Source: Reticulitermes lucifugus (lineage: Eukaryota > Arthropoda > Insecta > Blattodea > Rhinotermitidae). From it: DNA of 64,000 nt. The DNA lies in contig JAKCWW010000071.1 of assembly GCA_026260175.1 (NCBI GenBank), forward strand, positions 72,749 through 136,748, in the 5' to 3' direction. Below, one piece after another: positions 1 to 12,325 of this stretch. The translations under genes were made by a program, and so were the position numbers. Position 1 is the first letter of the stretch. Each line of letters starts with the position of its first letter. The notes under the pieces are model-generated. The model was given only the letters and a program-made list of their open reading frames with translations, ran no database searches and had not been told where the DNA came from.

Positions 1-2251
1 AGCTCAAGTTCTCTTCATGACAGTAGCATCTAGGAAGGTCGCTAGACAACGTAACATCACAACATGTTCAAGAATTACCTTACTTTATCCTCTGTTTGCT
101 TTAATTTGCTAATATCTGGAACGCAATTTCATCATAGAGGCAGCCTGTTTGCTTACAAATACATGCTTAGGCATTCAAAGCGTAGTTGTATCTACGTGTA
201 TGACCTGCCCTCAATTGAGCTCACACGCTGTATCTCTGTATTTCAAATTATTGTCGCAAAAATTAGTAAATTCGTCCCTAAAGACCGAGCGTTTATAATG
301 GAGATCTGAAGAGTCTTCTGTGAGGTACTAACTCAATTTTTTAATTATTTGTTACCATAAATTAATCTTCAATATTTCCGCCCAAAAGCAGACCTTTCAG
401 TGTCATCCAACTTTCGTCATAACGCAGCCCCCTATTTAAAAATTGCAACAAATTCCAAACTCGGCATAAACGTTCAATTTTTTCAACTCAAAAAATTCAC
501 TTCTCGTCGACTTACTTCTTCATCTCCCAGCGTTCTACTTTGCCTCTAGCTTGCCTTTACCAAAAGCATGAAGAGAAAAGAGCCCGTGAACTTTCAGAGA
601 CCTAAAGTTTCATCCCCCCTCCCCCGTAATAAATGTGGTTCCCCTCACTATATCCCATACTTCTTTCTCTTTTTTAAGATTTTTAACGAAATTCTTTTTG
701 TTACTCCAACAATGAATGTCAGTTGCATGTAACTGGAATGTGAACCAAAAACATTCCTGAACAGAATTAATTTTTTAATTTCTTAATTTTTAATTTTCAA
801 TATTTTCTATTTTCTAAACAACATAGAGGGTTTAAACGAAAATAAGCTTTAGAAAGCATAAAAAGATAGTTACTGATTTTAAAAGTATTATCTCCCGTTT
901 CGATAAAAATATGTCTCAGAGCTCAGGCTTTAGAATGTATAAAAAGAATGATCGTATACAGAGAAGCTCGAGTCAGTTACGGCACACCCAACAGTGCTGA
1001 GAGAAAGTGTATTAAAACTGAACGTCTTGTCTGTAAAACGACTCGTAAGAACAAGCAAAATTAATGTTAACTCCCTCTAAAACTTCGTGAGAGAAAGAGA
1101 TTGAAATCTTTCGTAGAACTCTTGCGCTTGAAGCCAGAGACACGCTGCTTGTAAAATCGACTAATGCCTGACACAGGCTTCAATGACTTCCGTTCGACTA
1201 AGGCTGATAAACTGTAGAGTCGCAGGCCACGTACGGCCCGTGCATTATATTTTACGCTCTACAGGCTCTATCCCATTTATTTAATGCAGTAAAATTCATC
1301 AACGTCATCACCACGACATCATTTTCATCAACGACTTTTTTCCCCTTCTGTTCGCCTCTTCCTATTCCTCAGCCTCAACCACATCCTCCTTTCTAAAAAA
1401 AAGTCTTCTCCTTCTGCAATTATATTAGCAAGCTGTGTAAGTCGGACCGTCCGTATGTCCCCTGGTTAAAACACGAGAACTACTAACAGAGTAACAAAAC
1501 CGTTGGTGACAAAATGAAGCCACTCTCTGTCACACAACTTAGGTCTTATAGCCGTCTGTCCTTACAGATTTAGTACAGCGTTCCTGTGACCGTTTTAGTG
1601 ATACACTTCGGAATGGAATTAGTACTTGGGCTTCATAGAGTTGATGGTACATGAGGGAAGCATTGGCGGAATGGCATCTGACATGAAAAAAACGAAGTAC
1701 TTGAAAAAAAATTGTTTAATTACACTTTGTGTAAATATGTGAACACGATACTTCTTATGTCGACTCCTTAAGAATAAATAACACTTCATCAAATTACCTT
1801 TCGTGATCGATCTGCAGTTACGGTTATTATCACCTACTCGTTGAACGGTCTAAAATACTTCACGAGGAAGATTCTCGTGGCACTACCGCCCAAGCTGATT
1901 TCACTTACAAATGCAATAGCTTCTTACACGCGACTCATTAGTTAACTAAGAAATAATGAGATAAAGGAGAAAGACTACGGCATCCGGATACAGAGAGGGA
2001 AATAATGGCAAATCAAGTGACTGGCAGGTTCGGAAATATCCGTAACTTAGGAGGTATGCTAATATTACAGGCAGAATCTCAACCAAAGGCAATTTAATGA
2101 CAGACAATTCTTTGAATTGCTCGGTAATATATGAAAACGATTTCTGTCAAATAATGTGTCAACACACATTATTTTAAAAATGACACCACAATAAACGCAA
2201 CACTTTCTTAACAATGATGTTTAGAGACAATTCAAAAGACCGCTTCATATA
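1..2251. other. Intergenic or intronic DNA, no gene seen
   Basis: I see no supported gene. Reading frames are short (at most about 80 codons), AT-biased and unlike any protein I know. The stretch 1296-1410 is pyrimidine-rich on the plus strand (runs of TCATC, TTCC and CCTC), which looks like simple-sequence decay. There are short A/T runs near 765-810 and 1685-1715. No repeat family described elsewhere in the window is recognisable here. Confidence 0.6.
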
Positions 2252-2580
2252 CAGACGGACCCCGACTTATGTAGCTCCGACATACGTAGATCCGGACTTA
2301 CGTAAAAAATTTATTGTGCCACTACCACCACTACTACCACTCCAACCACCACCACACCCACCCCTGCCTCTGCCTCAATTGAATACGACAGTCACTCCAG
2401 TATCGATTATTAATTATTATTATGTTTTTATTGATTGTTATTAAAATTATTAATTATTATTATATTAATTATTATTATTGTGTATAAGGTATATACTAAA
2501 ATATGGCTCCGAGTTACGTAAACATCGACTTAAGCATAGGGTTGCGGAACGATCCACTTACGTAAGTCGGGGACTTCCTG
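2252..2580. mobile_element. TA-flanked MITE of Tc1/mariner (pogo/Tigger) type
   Basis: A 329-bp non-autonomous DNA transposon. The left end reads CAGACGGACCCCGACTTATG. The reverse complement of the right end reads CAGGAAGTCCCCGACTTACG, so the terminal inverted repeats match over about 20 bp with a few differences. A TA dinucleotide sits directly outside each end (2250-2251 and 2581-2582), the target duplication expected of Tc1/mariner insertions. Inside each end the motif GACTTACGTA recurs as sub-terminal repeats. The centre (2400-2480) is an ATT/AAT-rich simple sequence. A 76-codon frame inside it is incidental. No transposase is encoded, so mobilisation would need an enzyme supplied in trans. 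CAG-starting ends fit the pogo/Tigger branch, which is an inference. Confidence 0.82.
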
Positions 2581-2933
2581 TATTCAGTATGGAACTCGAG
2601 TAAGTGTAAATCCATATCTAACACTCTAATGTTAGAATCCTAAGACCCGAAATTTCTAGTAGTAAGTAGATTTGTTGGACACAGTCCTGATCTAGTTCCA
2701 TCCGCATCCGACCCTTGTAACCTACAGCGAAAATCCCACTTCAAGAAGTTCTGTGTCCTCAGTGTTCCAAGGAAACGTTTCCCAAGTGGTTGGCCCACCA
2801 AATCAGCCAACCGTAAGAACTGTCTGCCTTTTTCATACCAGCCACATTTACGGGCCATCGCATTGTATTACCTACACACAAATGTTAAAACTAGGTATGA
2901 AACACATCTACAACTTAACAGGAACAGATACTA
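2581..2933. other. Spacer with an unrecognised minus-strand frame
   Basis: Between the MITE and a SINE fragment. A 72-codon minus-strand frame (2640-2858) has a fairly balanced amino-acid make-up (starts MARKCGWYEKG, contains FLKWDF), but I recognise no family and see no flanking splice sites. It may be chance or part of an older repeat. Confidence 0.4.
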
Positions 2934-3127
2934 TGGCCCTGGGGTCAACTCAGCCTCTAACAGAAATGAGTACTAGGAATATTTCCTGGGGGTTAAAGGC
3001 GGCCGATGCGTAGGGTTGACAGCCTTACCACCTTCATGTGCCGATTGTCTAGAAACCTGGGAGCCTCAACCTCCTGGAACCCCAAGGGCCTGTCCAGGCC
3101 TCTAATGGGATTGCTTTACCTTTTACT
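2934..3127 (+). repeat. SINE family A, headless fragment
   Basis: Body of the SINE family best seen at 27790-28085. Shared landmarks in order: a 'ggccctggggtcaactcagcctc' type block, a 'ttcctgggggttaaaggcggccgatgcg' type block, a 'ccttaccaccttcatgtgccga' type block, and a terminal TTTACCTTTT. The tRNA-like head is missing, so this copy is 5' truncated or too diverged to see. Typical retroposed fragment. Confidence 0.65.
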
Positions 3128-4130
3128 GAAACAAAAAAGAAATTACCTATACATTTGTATGCAGCTCAGAAATGTGGCTGTATGAACCGCATGAAGTTAG
3201 AAGTTATTGGTTGTACTCTTTTCATTTATCCACTTTAATTGACAAAGTTTTGTTGTACGAGAAATGTTTTTGTATCAGTTTGAATCAGTGAATACATTTG
3301 GTCAACTGTTTCAGGCACGACACTCATGTCAGCATGTAAGTATAAAAATGAGGAAGCAGTAACAAAGAGCATAAAAATCTTTGTAAATTCATATAAGAGG
3401 ACGGCAGACATAAAAGTTTTTATGTATTTGTTTGAAACCCAAGCATGTAGGTACAATAAAACCAAGTCAGGTCTTCGGAGACAGAAAGGCTTTACACGAA
3501 GACAGTGCTTGAAGGTCCATGTCATTACGGATACCGACGTCCATACGAGCAATGAAACGTAATCTCTTCGCAAACATCCTACCACAAGCACAGGCTGTTC
3601 TACGGAGAAAGCTTGGAGAAACTAGAGAAGAACGTTTCTGTTTACGGGTGTTCCTCTTCTTTCAGTTCTATGTGAGAAACTGTTGCACACTTTAGATGAA
3701 ATTTACCGAAATTTAGTAGAAAATATTTCTGAATAATTCACCAAAAAGTAACTAACCAACCCAACGGGACCGGAGAGAGCAGCGCTTCTGACTCGCATTA
3801 TGGACATCCCGGATCTTGGCCTGCAGGCCGGGTAATCTCAGTTAGTTCTTTCGTACTTCTCTTGGTCTGTCTCCATGTAAATGGAGAGACTCCGCCTCAA
3901 GCTAAGCAAGGACCGCTTTACTCCACAGGCCTTCCAACGCTTCATTCACTAATTATCCTAAAATTTGATGCAATACAGCTTGAGCTACAGGAAATCCTTA
4001 AATATACCTTTAAAAATAAAGTCACAGAACTTAATCTGAACGTTCAACACAGCTCAATACAAACTCTCGCTACCGCAACATGTCCTGAGCCAGTTGCCCA
4101 CACTTCATATTCAACTGTTTAAAAATTTCT
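3128..4130. other. Intergenic or intronic DNA, no gene seen
   Basis: Two overlapping frames on opposite strands at 3235-3591 (118 codons minus, 78 codons plus) are the longest here. Neither resembles a known protein and neither has convincing splice signals. A shorter GC-richer patch at 3765-3845 is unassigned. Confidence 0.55.
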
Positions 4131-4330
4131 TTGAGAGAGGTCCATGCCATTGCTCAGGCGATTAGTCGCTGGTCGGTGGCCGCAGAGGTCCGAGATCGAT
4201 ACCAGACCAGTCCACGTGGGATTTCAGGTGGACAAAGTAAAAATCGAACACGTTTTTCTTACAGTACTACGGTAGTCCCCTGTCAGTATCATTCCACCAA
4301 CGCCCCATACTCACTCATCTATCGTCGACG
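4131..4330 (+). repeat. SINE family B, diverged copy
   Basis: Matches the copies at 39660-39935, 54325-54618 and (reversed) 32895-33182. It starts with a 'GTCCATGCCATTGCTCAGGCGATTAGTCGC' type head, where the TGGCTCAGGCGGTTAG part of the family resembles a pol III A box. Next come a degraded B-box region near 4190, the 'ACGTGGGATTTCAGGTGGACAA' segment and the 'CCCTGTCAGTATCATTCCACC' segment. The 3' part with the 'GCACAATAAGCC...TGCGTCCGTAGC' block is not recognisable, so the copy is 3' truncated or decayed. Confidence 0.72.
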
Positions 4331-7108
4331 CCATATAATCCTGGCAATTGACAGTGTCGTTAAACAGCATGCTTAAAATTATTATCACAGAGTACCGTAG
4401 ATAGTTATGTCGTTACTATAAGCTACTGGATTATGTATTTAACATAAGCTATTCATATGCAGGCGGGAAATTCAGACATAGGCCACCGGGTTAATACTTC
4501 AATAGGAACCACTTTCCGCCCAAGCCCTACTCTGCTATCTGAATTCCCGTGGGACACCAACACAAGAGCTGCCTAGGTCGACCATGTAAAGCCATAATAA
4601 CAGGGGAAAGAAAGTCGAAGGATCGGTCTATATTCATGAGAAGTTAACAAAAATAGCATATGCTTCCTTATTTCGCCCACGTTTGCTTATAACAGGTGTG
4701 ACTTTAAACGTAGCCCTTGTAAAATAGTGTCTGGCAACATTACATGTACACATGAGTATGTTATTAATTTAATGATGTTGTATTACATAGTGAAATATTG
4801 ACACGATTGTTAGCAGAATCGCCGTAAGTTAGATCTGCTTCGACACATATCACGTCTGCCGTACAGTTCGCTACTCAAGGTACGACATACCCTGAAAAAG
4901 GCTTCATGCATAGCTTGAAACACCTTGACTCCCTAACATGCATGCATGCACGAGAAATGAGTACAAACTACAATCTGGTGAGAAGAATCACTTGGAAGTC
5001 GTAGGCATAGATGGAGGATAATGTTAAAAAAGAACTAAATCTGCCATGGTGTGGACTGAATTCAAGTGCCTCAAGATAACATTCCGTACCGTGAATTTTG
5101 TTAAAAATAAAGCTTAAATAATAAACCCTCAAAAAGTAAATAAAATGAAACTGAACTACTTGACATTATTTAGCAGAGATGCACGGAATTTCTTAGCCAC
5201 CTTAGCGACTACCGGCTCTCGAAATAGGGCTGTGTTCCACAATCACATTTGCAGCTGTAATTTTAATTGTAATATTATAATCATATATCTGTCTTTCCCG
5301 CCCGTGTGTTCACTTTTCTACATATTAGATCAGCGATAAGGTGAATGACCCGTGCCATTTACGAAGACCCTGCTTCAATTCCGACAGACGGCCCGTTTGT
5401 CCACACTGAAGTTTCCGTAGTTTTCCTGTCCTCCCTCCATCTGTTGATCTGTTTAGTTTTCACACTTGTAATGACATTGCAAAACAGCTTAAGAAAGGGT
5501 CAGTCCGTCCGAGGTAAATGTTCACTACGCCCTAAATTGTACAAAATAAAATATTTCTATAAAATCCATCCCAATTTCCAGTCTCTCTCCAAATCATTTC
5601 CTACTTAGATGTTGTATACACATCCCTATATTCTTTTTTTATGTCATCGACCTATCTTAGCCTCCTGGACTATAACCTTAAAACCAGGACTATCTGGTGA
5701 TAAGTACATACCAAGAAGCTCCTCGAAATATAATTTATTACGAATGCCTGTTCTTTCACGTCTCTTGGATACAAACACTATTCCGCAATTTATATTCATG
5801 ACATTCATCTAAACACACACGGCGTCACTTTCAGGAAGACCGTAATCTTCAGAAACGAATACACTTCCAATAACGTACTCGTGTACTGCACGAAATCGAG
5901 TAATTTAAATGCAGGAAAGCGTTAATTTTAACTGACAATGGGGAATTACAATGTATTAATTATAAAAAATTAAAGTTACATATGACGTTACGATGCAAAA
6001 TACTTACACCTTATTAATAACGGAAACACAACCAATGAATAACCGGAAAGTAATATGCTTTAAGGTAAAATGTCATACAATATGGAAGATGATGATAAAT
6101 AAGAGTGAAAGAGAACAAGTGGCACATTTTGGCTGAAACGCATAGTACGACTCTGATAAGGATCATTAGCACCCGCAACATTAGAACGTCTTTGGCCTAA
6201 TGGCTGTGGAGTCTCACGAAAGCGTTCATTGAATTTCCCCAAAGATCATCGTCCCTTTGTAAGGTAATGGAGGATTCTGAATGGAATTGTTCAGCAGTGA
6301 ATTTAAACGTGGCTTTTACAGTCAGCTCGTAATTTTCTACGCCTTTCATAATTTGTTATGTATTTAATTCATTCATTCTATCTGGTCAATAAATTACAGT
6401 ACTATAAACAGGACATTCAGAAATAAAATCTAGGGAGAAACACACTTAAAGTTAGCTACAAAAGATCGTGATAGTTCAAGATTTAAAAATTTTTTCTGAT
6501 AATTGGGCTTTAAGCAGAACTGAGTGAAGAATGAATCACAAAACATAAAATTCATGTATAAGAGGTGTTATTAGGTATAATTTTATGTCCATGTGGGCCT
6601 ACATAAGAGTACCAAACGCACTAAACTGGAAACGTTCAAAGTGAATCAGAGAATGCAGTTTCATAACACATTTTTAACGCCCACCCCAGTCTCAAATAAT
6701 AATGTATCCAAAAAGTAAGCAGATTATCGATCACAGCTATATTTTAGTTACTTAGCTCATACATGTTTTGGCCTCAGTGACGACTTCAGATACCACTCTA
6801 AGGCACTCAAGCTTTGGCGATTGAGGCTGAAACACGCAGGAAAAAAGTAATGAATACATTTTCGATCCAAAATCCGTGTACTTATTAGGTACATTATCAG
6901 TAAATAATCCAAATTAAAACATTCCAACAGCTGCGTGTAGAGACGTGGAATGTCTCAGAAGAAGACAAGAGACCCGTTTAGAGTAGATAGGGGCATCAGT
7001 GACACATCCTTTAATACATGATGATTATGATGATGGTGATGATAAACAATGACGTTGGTGACAATGCCACACGAAAAGAAGTATGTTACGTTATATTTCA
7101 TTTATTCC
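4331..7108. other. Intergenic or intronic DNA, no gene seen
   Basis: About 2.8 kb without a supported gene. At 4938-4950 there is a short (ATGC)n run. At 6755-6800 'TACATGTTTTGGCCTCAGTGACGACTTCAG' resembles one arm of the foldback motif class seen at 10372 and 19490 (ACATGTTTCGGC...CATCATCAG), but no partner arm is visible. At 7019-7047 there is a short GAT/TGA-rich microsatellite. Confidence 0.55.
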
Positions 7109-7682
7109 GCAGGCTTAACTGAAAGTGCAAATATCCATTAACAAGTCATTCAAAGCGGGTATCCGTAAGCATTACGATGCTTGGCTGATTGAAGACAAAC
7201 ATGCTTTGACACCGAGTGGCAAAATAAAAATGGCATAAGCATCAATAATAGTGGCGTAGATCTCTAAAGCTTGCAAAGAGGTGCCGGACAATATTATTAG
7301 AAAATCGTTTTTAAAATGTTCTTTATCCTATGCTGAAGATTGAACGCGAGATCACATTCTTTGGGACAACAGCGAATCAAGCGATAAAGATGTTTCAAGT
7401 TCAGAAGGTGACAGCGAGTCAGAAGAAACATCAGAAGAGCATTCTGATTAATTAAAGAAAGCAGGAAGTAAGATTACTGTAATGAAAATTTTAAATTTCC
7501 TGTATACCTTATATCTTTTTATTATATTTCATTTTAAATAAATTATTAACAGATTTAATTCGTCAATAAATTAATTTAAATCATACTTAATCCTTTCTTA
7601 TTATCTTCCAAAATTTTCCCAAAAAATCCCCTTTTAAAAGTGGGGCGCGTCTTAAATTAGAGGGCGTTTTAAATTCGAAGTA
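7109..7682 (+). mobile_element. Tigger/pogo-like transposase C-terminus and 3' end, decayed
   Basis: Relic of a DDE transposon of the pogo/Tigger branch of Tc1/mariner. Reading 7131-7451 in one frame gives ISINKSFKAGIRKHYDAWL, then LTPSGKIK, then EVPDNIIRKSFLKCS. This matches the stretch that follows the third catalytic acidic residue in Tigger-like proteins (the 'LQPLDVSINKSFK' region). It ends in an acidic serine-rich tail and a TAA at 7449-7451, as is usual for the family. Three in-frame stops (after KIKMA, after SIIVA, after SYAED) and a frameshift near 7121-7130 (AGLTEK lies in another frame) show it is dead. The 5' part, including the DNA-binding and catalytic core, is absent. After the stop the AT-rich tail ends in 'GTGGGGCGCGTCTTAAATT...GGGCGTTTTAAATTCGAAG', which looks like the element's terminal repeat. 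The multiple stops keep it from being one long frame. Confidence 0.85.
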
Positions 7683-9164
7683 ATATGTTAACATATATCA
7701 AATTACTGATCACAACGTAACAATAAAGTGTGGCATTTGTGGTAATGGTAAATGTTTTTGTTATTCCCTTCATACTAAAATATCTCGAAATGCATCATTT
7801 AATTTGTTTCCAGATGTAGTAACATTACATAATTAATCACCACGTACATGCAACGCATTATTGAAGACTAAGCCGACATCATATCACGGATCAGACTAAG
7901 GTAAATCAGAAAGGGAATTCACATTGCAATGGATAAAACTCTTTTTATTTATGACGTAGTTATATGAATAGGGCATTACCAGTTAGTTTATCACAATTAA
8001 TACCAACATGGCAATCCGTTCCGCATTGTGACGTTCACAATACAGTTACCTGCATACTGTTCCAGCCACTGGGCTCATAATGCCACTCGATTTCACGAAC
8101 GCAACTTCTGTGTTATTTACTGATCCAATATATGACATTTTTCTGTAAATATTCTGTAACTCGTTATTCTACCACTATAAAGGGATTTGTTCAATCCAAA
8201 CATCCACAGTAACTGTTAATCGATATTTATATGTGTTGTATGTGTGTTTTGCTTTATGTGCTGCTGTTTTGGAGCTGTGCTATGCTCTTTCGAATGCAGA
8301 CTGCACTAACTCCAACTCTGCAATAATATCGTTACCCATTCGCCCATGACATACCTTCCCAATTCCTGCACATAGGCGGCGTCTTCAAGGAGAAGTCTCC
8401 ATTGTCGATTTCCAATCCCTTCATTTCAATATTTCACTTTTTCAACATATGATTTAGTTTATATGATCCTAAAATATATCCATGCAACCGCACCGATTAC
8501 TGTCCGCCCAAGAAAAATAAGTCCTCATGAGATTGGAGGCATAATAATCATTTTGAGTCTAGTCGAATCAAATCAAGTTTGATTTACTAAGGTACCGTAA
8601 CAACGAATCAATGGGCTTTGCATAGAATTCTTGTGTTCCTCTGTCACAGTGCATAGGTCGGGTCGAGGGGAGTAAAGCCGAGGGTTTGCCTCTGCAGTAA
8701 CTTAGTGAGTCAAAATCGATTTGACTCAACTGGACCCTGCAGCCTCAGTCTTCACGAAGCGGTGCAGAGAATAAACCTCTCCTATTTTTACGCCACCTGA
8801 GAAACGTGGAAGGAGAAGACAATAAACGTAAGGTGCTCTATGTAATTTATAAACCGATAAAAATAAGTAAATTTTAAGGAAGAGACATGGACTGTTGAGG
8901 TCTATGTGCTTTCAGAACAAAAAGGCTATCCAAATTGTGAAAACTGCAAAAATGATAAGAATAAAGGGGAAGCATCACAAACTTTTTAACAAGTTATGTA
9001 AAAGTACAGTTGTCCATGTACAGACCAAGAAGGCATATGGGGAGTGGAGGTACAACTTCACTCATTCTTAACCTTCTCAGGTTAGCAGTGTTAGCAGTAA
9101 CGTCCTATGCAAATACGTACTTGCGACTCGACAAGTAAATGTTAGTATATTATGATATAATCTG
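7683..9164. other. Intergenic or intronic DNA, no gene seen
   Basis: No gene supported. A short hairpin at 8707-8727 has perfect 8-bp arms (GAGTCAAA/TTTGACTC) around a 5-base loop, and its neighbourhood (8640-8770) is more GC-rich than its surroundings. I cannot assign a function. Confidence 0.5.
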
Positions 9165-9515
9165 TGTCGGGGAACTACCAGGTCTCTTCCCTGCGGTCAC
9201 TGCTGGAAAATAAGACACACACAGTCTAGACAGCACAACTCGGTCATTAATTCACACAGCAAGTGTTACAGCCTGCTACTCAAGGGACCAGTCAACCGGG
9301 CGCTTTGATCCACTAATCAAGTGATTCAGGCTTTGTGGCAGTCCTCAGTTATTCAAAGGTAATGCAATACAAACTGCGATATTGCTTGTGCTATCGGCCT
9401 CACCGTGTGTTCAGACACACGACCTCCCAAACTTCTTGCAGCAAGCAGGTTCCAACTTTCCGGACTAGCACTGCCTCTTTGTTACAAGTTTGAAACTTCC
9501 ATATGGACCCCGACA
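9165..9515. repeat. Candidate solo LTR (Gypsy-like)
   Basis: A 351-bp segment starts TGTCGGGGAACTACC and ends ATGGACCCCGACA, so its ends are the inverted pair TGTCGGGG...CCCCGACA. This is the usual TG...CA boundary of an LTR, and TGTCGGGG starts are frequent in Gypsy-type LTRs. The segment is more GC-rich than its flanks. No retrotransposon reading frame lies beside it, hence 'solo'. Against the call: the 4-5 bases on each side (TCTG and AAGGG) do not form a target-site duplication, and I see no second copy in the window. Confidence 0.45.
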
Positions 9516-10874
9516 AAGGGCATTCTCCTATCTGGACGTGACAATAGTGTTCATAATTATTAACGTTAATACTTTCCGAAAGGCTCAGAATTACCTTTGT
9601 GAACCCGATAAAGACAACAATAGAAGGTCTGAATAGAAATTAGGAAGAGAAATGGAGACGATCATGTAAATAGATGCAACAGAAATATTTATCAGTATGA
9701 AAACGTTACGGAGTAAAGTCCACTCCGATACTGAATGGGGTCAGTGACTGATCTGCGACAATGGGGAAATTCGTCAAAGTTTAAATTATCAGTTCACAAG
9801 ATTATGTTACACACTTTTACCTGATGACAGAAGCAGGGTTGGGTTCCGAAACGTGTTTTTTAACTAAAACAAGACGGCTGAAAGCGTGTAATATATGTCT
9901 TCCTTTAAGATTGCCGACAGGTTTAGGAATATCTCAGGATCCAGTAAAGAGGAATCGTAAAGGACATAAAGTACACGTCTGTAGCTTTGAAACATGCTAC
10001 CATCATATGCTGAGAAACATAACACACACACGCCAAAATAATATAACTATTTCAGTTCAATGATGAGAGGTTATTTCTTATGGGAAGGATCGTATTTCAC
10101 CCATACATTTATGTAACGTGTTTCATAAAGTGGGGAAAAATTTTCTTTTTTTGTGTGTGTGAATAATAAAGCGAACAATAACTAGTGGCTAGTGTGGACT
10201 AAGAGACGACACACTACAGAGGGTGCTTCATGCATAATTTGGAAAACACATATAATATAAATATCTGCATGGGTGACAGGAGCACTTAAACATTACATTC
10301 AGCTTCAATATCGCTTTACACTTTACGAACGACGTAGCACTATGTGTATTGTATATTCATTTATTTACTATGACATGTTTCGGCCGACTATTACGGCCAT
10401 CATCAGGTACTTCCACAATTACACAAAATGAAGTATATTCAGGTAGAGGCCTCTCCTTTACAAAACAATGTGTATAAAATGTTTATATGACAGTTACTAT
10501 TCCAAATAGTGGAATAATACAGACACAATAATAATTAAAGTTGGTTAAAATTATAAAAAGCTGCTGTATTTGATGAATGATATTTACTCTTAAGATGTAT
10601 AAATGTGTTGTGGACAGAATTCACGCAAACAGCGTTCTTGGACACGACCTTTTGCTGTAGAGCAGTAAGTTGTTACAGAGCCTTATTACATGTGGCATAA
10701 TTGTCTTCTTATTGAGTTTTGTTGAACTGTTTACCCATGACTTGTCTTTTTCTTTTGTGAACTCCCTGTGTTGTCAGCGAAAGGTTAATAAACTCTTGAA
10801 TTCTTTTTGCTATATATGAGCAACCGGTTTTGTGAGTCTTTCTGGAGCAGCAATACATGTAGAATATTGGTCCG
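9516..10874. other. Intergenic DNA with a foldback-type motif
   Basis: No gene. At 10372-10410 'GACATGTTTCGGCC' is followed by a 'CGACTATTACGGCCATCATCAGG' type stretch, the inner arm of a widespread insect hairpin-repeat class that is seen complete at 19430-19690. No inverted partner is found nearby, so this is a half element or a solo arm. At 9822-9860 a similar 'CCTGATGAC...CCGAAACGTG' arrangement occurs. Confidence 0.5.
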
Positions 10875-10902
10875 ATATATATATATATATATATATATAT
10901 AT
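10875..10902. repeat. (AT)14 microsatellite
   Basis: Fourteen uninterrupted AT units. Overlapping short frames on both strands that read IYIYIYIY are artefacts of it. Confidence 0.95.
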
Positions 10903-12204
10903 GGTGTAGACATTTACGCATTTGCCAAGATGGTGTACGTTACGTGTAATATTTTCCCAGCTACATCCGAGATTCTGAAGTGTTCTAACTTCTTTGAACT
11001 TCCACAGCAATATTTCATGTTAATTTCTTGTTTCGGTTGGATCTACTAGTGAACTGTTGTAGTACATATGAATGTTTCTGAATTTATTAAGAAGAAAATA
11101 AATTATACTGAAGTTTATAAAATACTGGTAGTTACAGCCTCCTCTAGACGCTTCGAATCTAAGAAGTCAGTTCCTTATTACTGGGGAACGTTAAAACCTA
11201 AATATTTTAGTTTATCTGAAAAATAATATCACCACTGTACAGACTGGCGACTATAAGGTGGATGAACCTTTCATCGTGCCTACGTAATTCTTTTTGCCTT
11301 CACTTTAAGTAGTGATAATATTGGAACACATTTAGAATGATTGCTTCTTTACACAGAATATACTAGTAAAGATGGCAGTCCATTCTTGTGGTCAGAATGT
11401 GTGAAAATTACAGTAGTAAAATTTACAGAAGAATGACAGATCGTATGGCCATAAATATACGAGGCAGACAGAAGTTTAAGAATAGTGCGTGTTGCAGGAA
11501 GCAATTCTGCTCAATCCTGAGTAACGGCAGCGGGTTACACAGAAAGGAATGTGGAAACTTTCTGACTCTCATATCAAAATATTGCTGACGAATCACACCA
11601 CGTTTCATGAAGGTATTTTCTACGACAATTTTGAGACAGACCTTTGATAAAATCACTCACGACGGGTTTGTCTGTTTCCTGCAGATATGTAGATCAATAT
11701 CACCGGCAGGGCTGCATTGCCTCAGCACTTGACTGCAACAAATCCTTACACGGTGCACACATGCAGACAATAGCCAACCCGTAGACACGTGTTAATGCTC
11801 TTACACAGTCGAGGTACAATCGACTGGCGAAACGATTTACACCCCTGGCAATCAGAAGTGCCGGGGTTTATAACACGTTACAGTGGCCGCAGACATCACA
11901 CCACGGATGCTTTCAATATCGAGTAACTCTACTGCATCATCCATTTAGTCAAATTTACCTTACGTAATGCGCTTGGTGTGACGAAGTACGTCACAACACT
12001 GCGTCGATTACTTTTTATTACTAAAGATGATTACAGTATTGCGGTGGAGTGGCGCATGAACGTGATGGCGGCCATTCATGTGATGGACACTTAGCTACTC
12101 TTAAAATAAAAACTTTGTTTGCCTTCTTATTCTTTTTGGAGTTGCCCATTTTCGTCTTTTTTCGCGAAATTAAAGTTCCAACTGCGCACTATCAATTTCA
12201 CCAA
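10903..12204. other. Intergenic or intronic DNA, no gene seen
   Basis: Only short frames on both strands (up to 80 codons), none recognisable and none bordered by convincing splice signals. Confidence 0.55.
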
Positions 12205-12325
12205 GGCTTATGTTCGTCCGTCTGCCCTTATGTACCAAATCGATATCTCTAAAAGTACTTGCATGAAAATTGATATTGGGCAGTGATCAACATTTGCCAA
12301 CATATGCAAGTTTTTGTTAAAATTA
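12205..12325 (+). repeat. Possible diverged copy of the CAGA/GTCT-tract repeat
   Basis: Contains 'GTTCGTCCGTCTGCCC', 'GCATGAAAATTGATATTGGGCA' and 'ATATGCAAGTTTTTGTTAAAAT' type segments in the same order as the reverse complements of 48230-48480 and 35600-35755. There a (GTCT)n tract precedes an 'AAAATTTATAT' block and a 'GAGCAAATCCAAGTT..TTAAAAT' block. Here the tract has decayed to a few units. I suspect the 3' UTR of a LINE, but no coding part is attached. Confidence 0.4.

Noticed and set aside
4938-4950. (ATGC)n palindromic run
   Set aside because: Too short to be more than chance simple sequence.
8707-8727. Short hairpin with 8-bp arms as a regulatory site or terminator
   Set aside because: Hairpins this size are expected by chance in 64 kb, and no gene is nearby.
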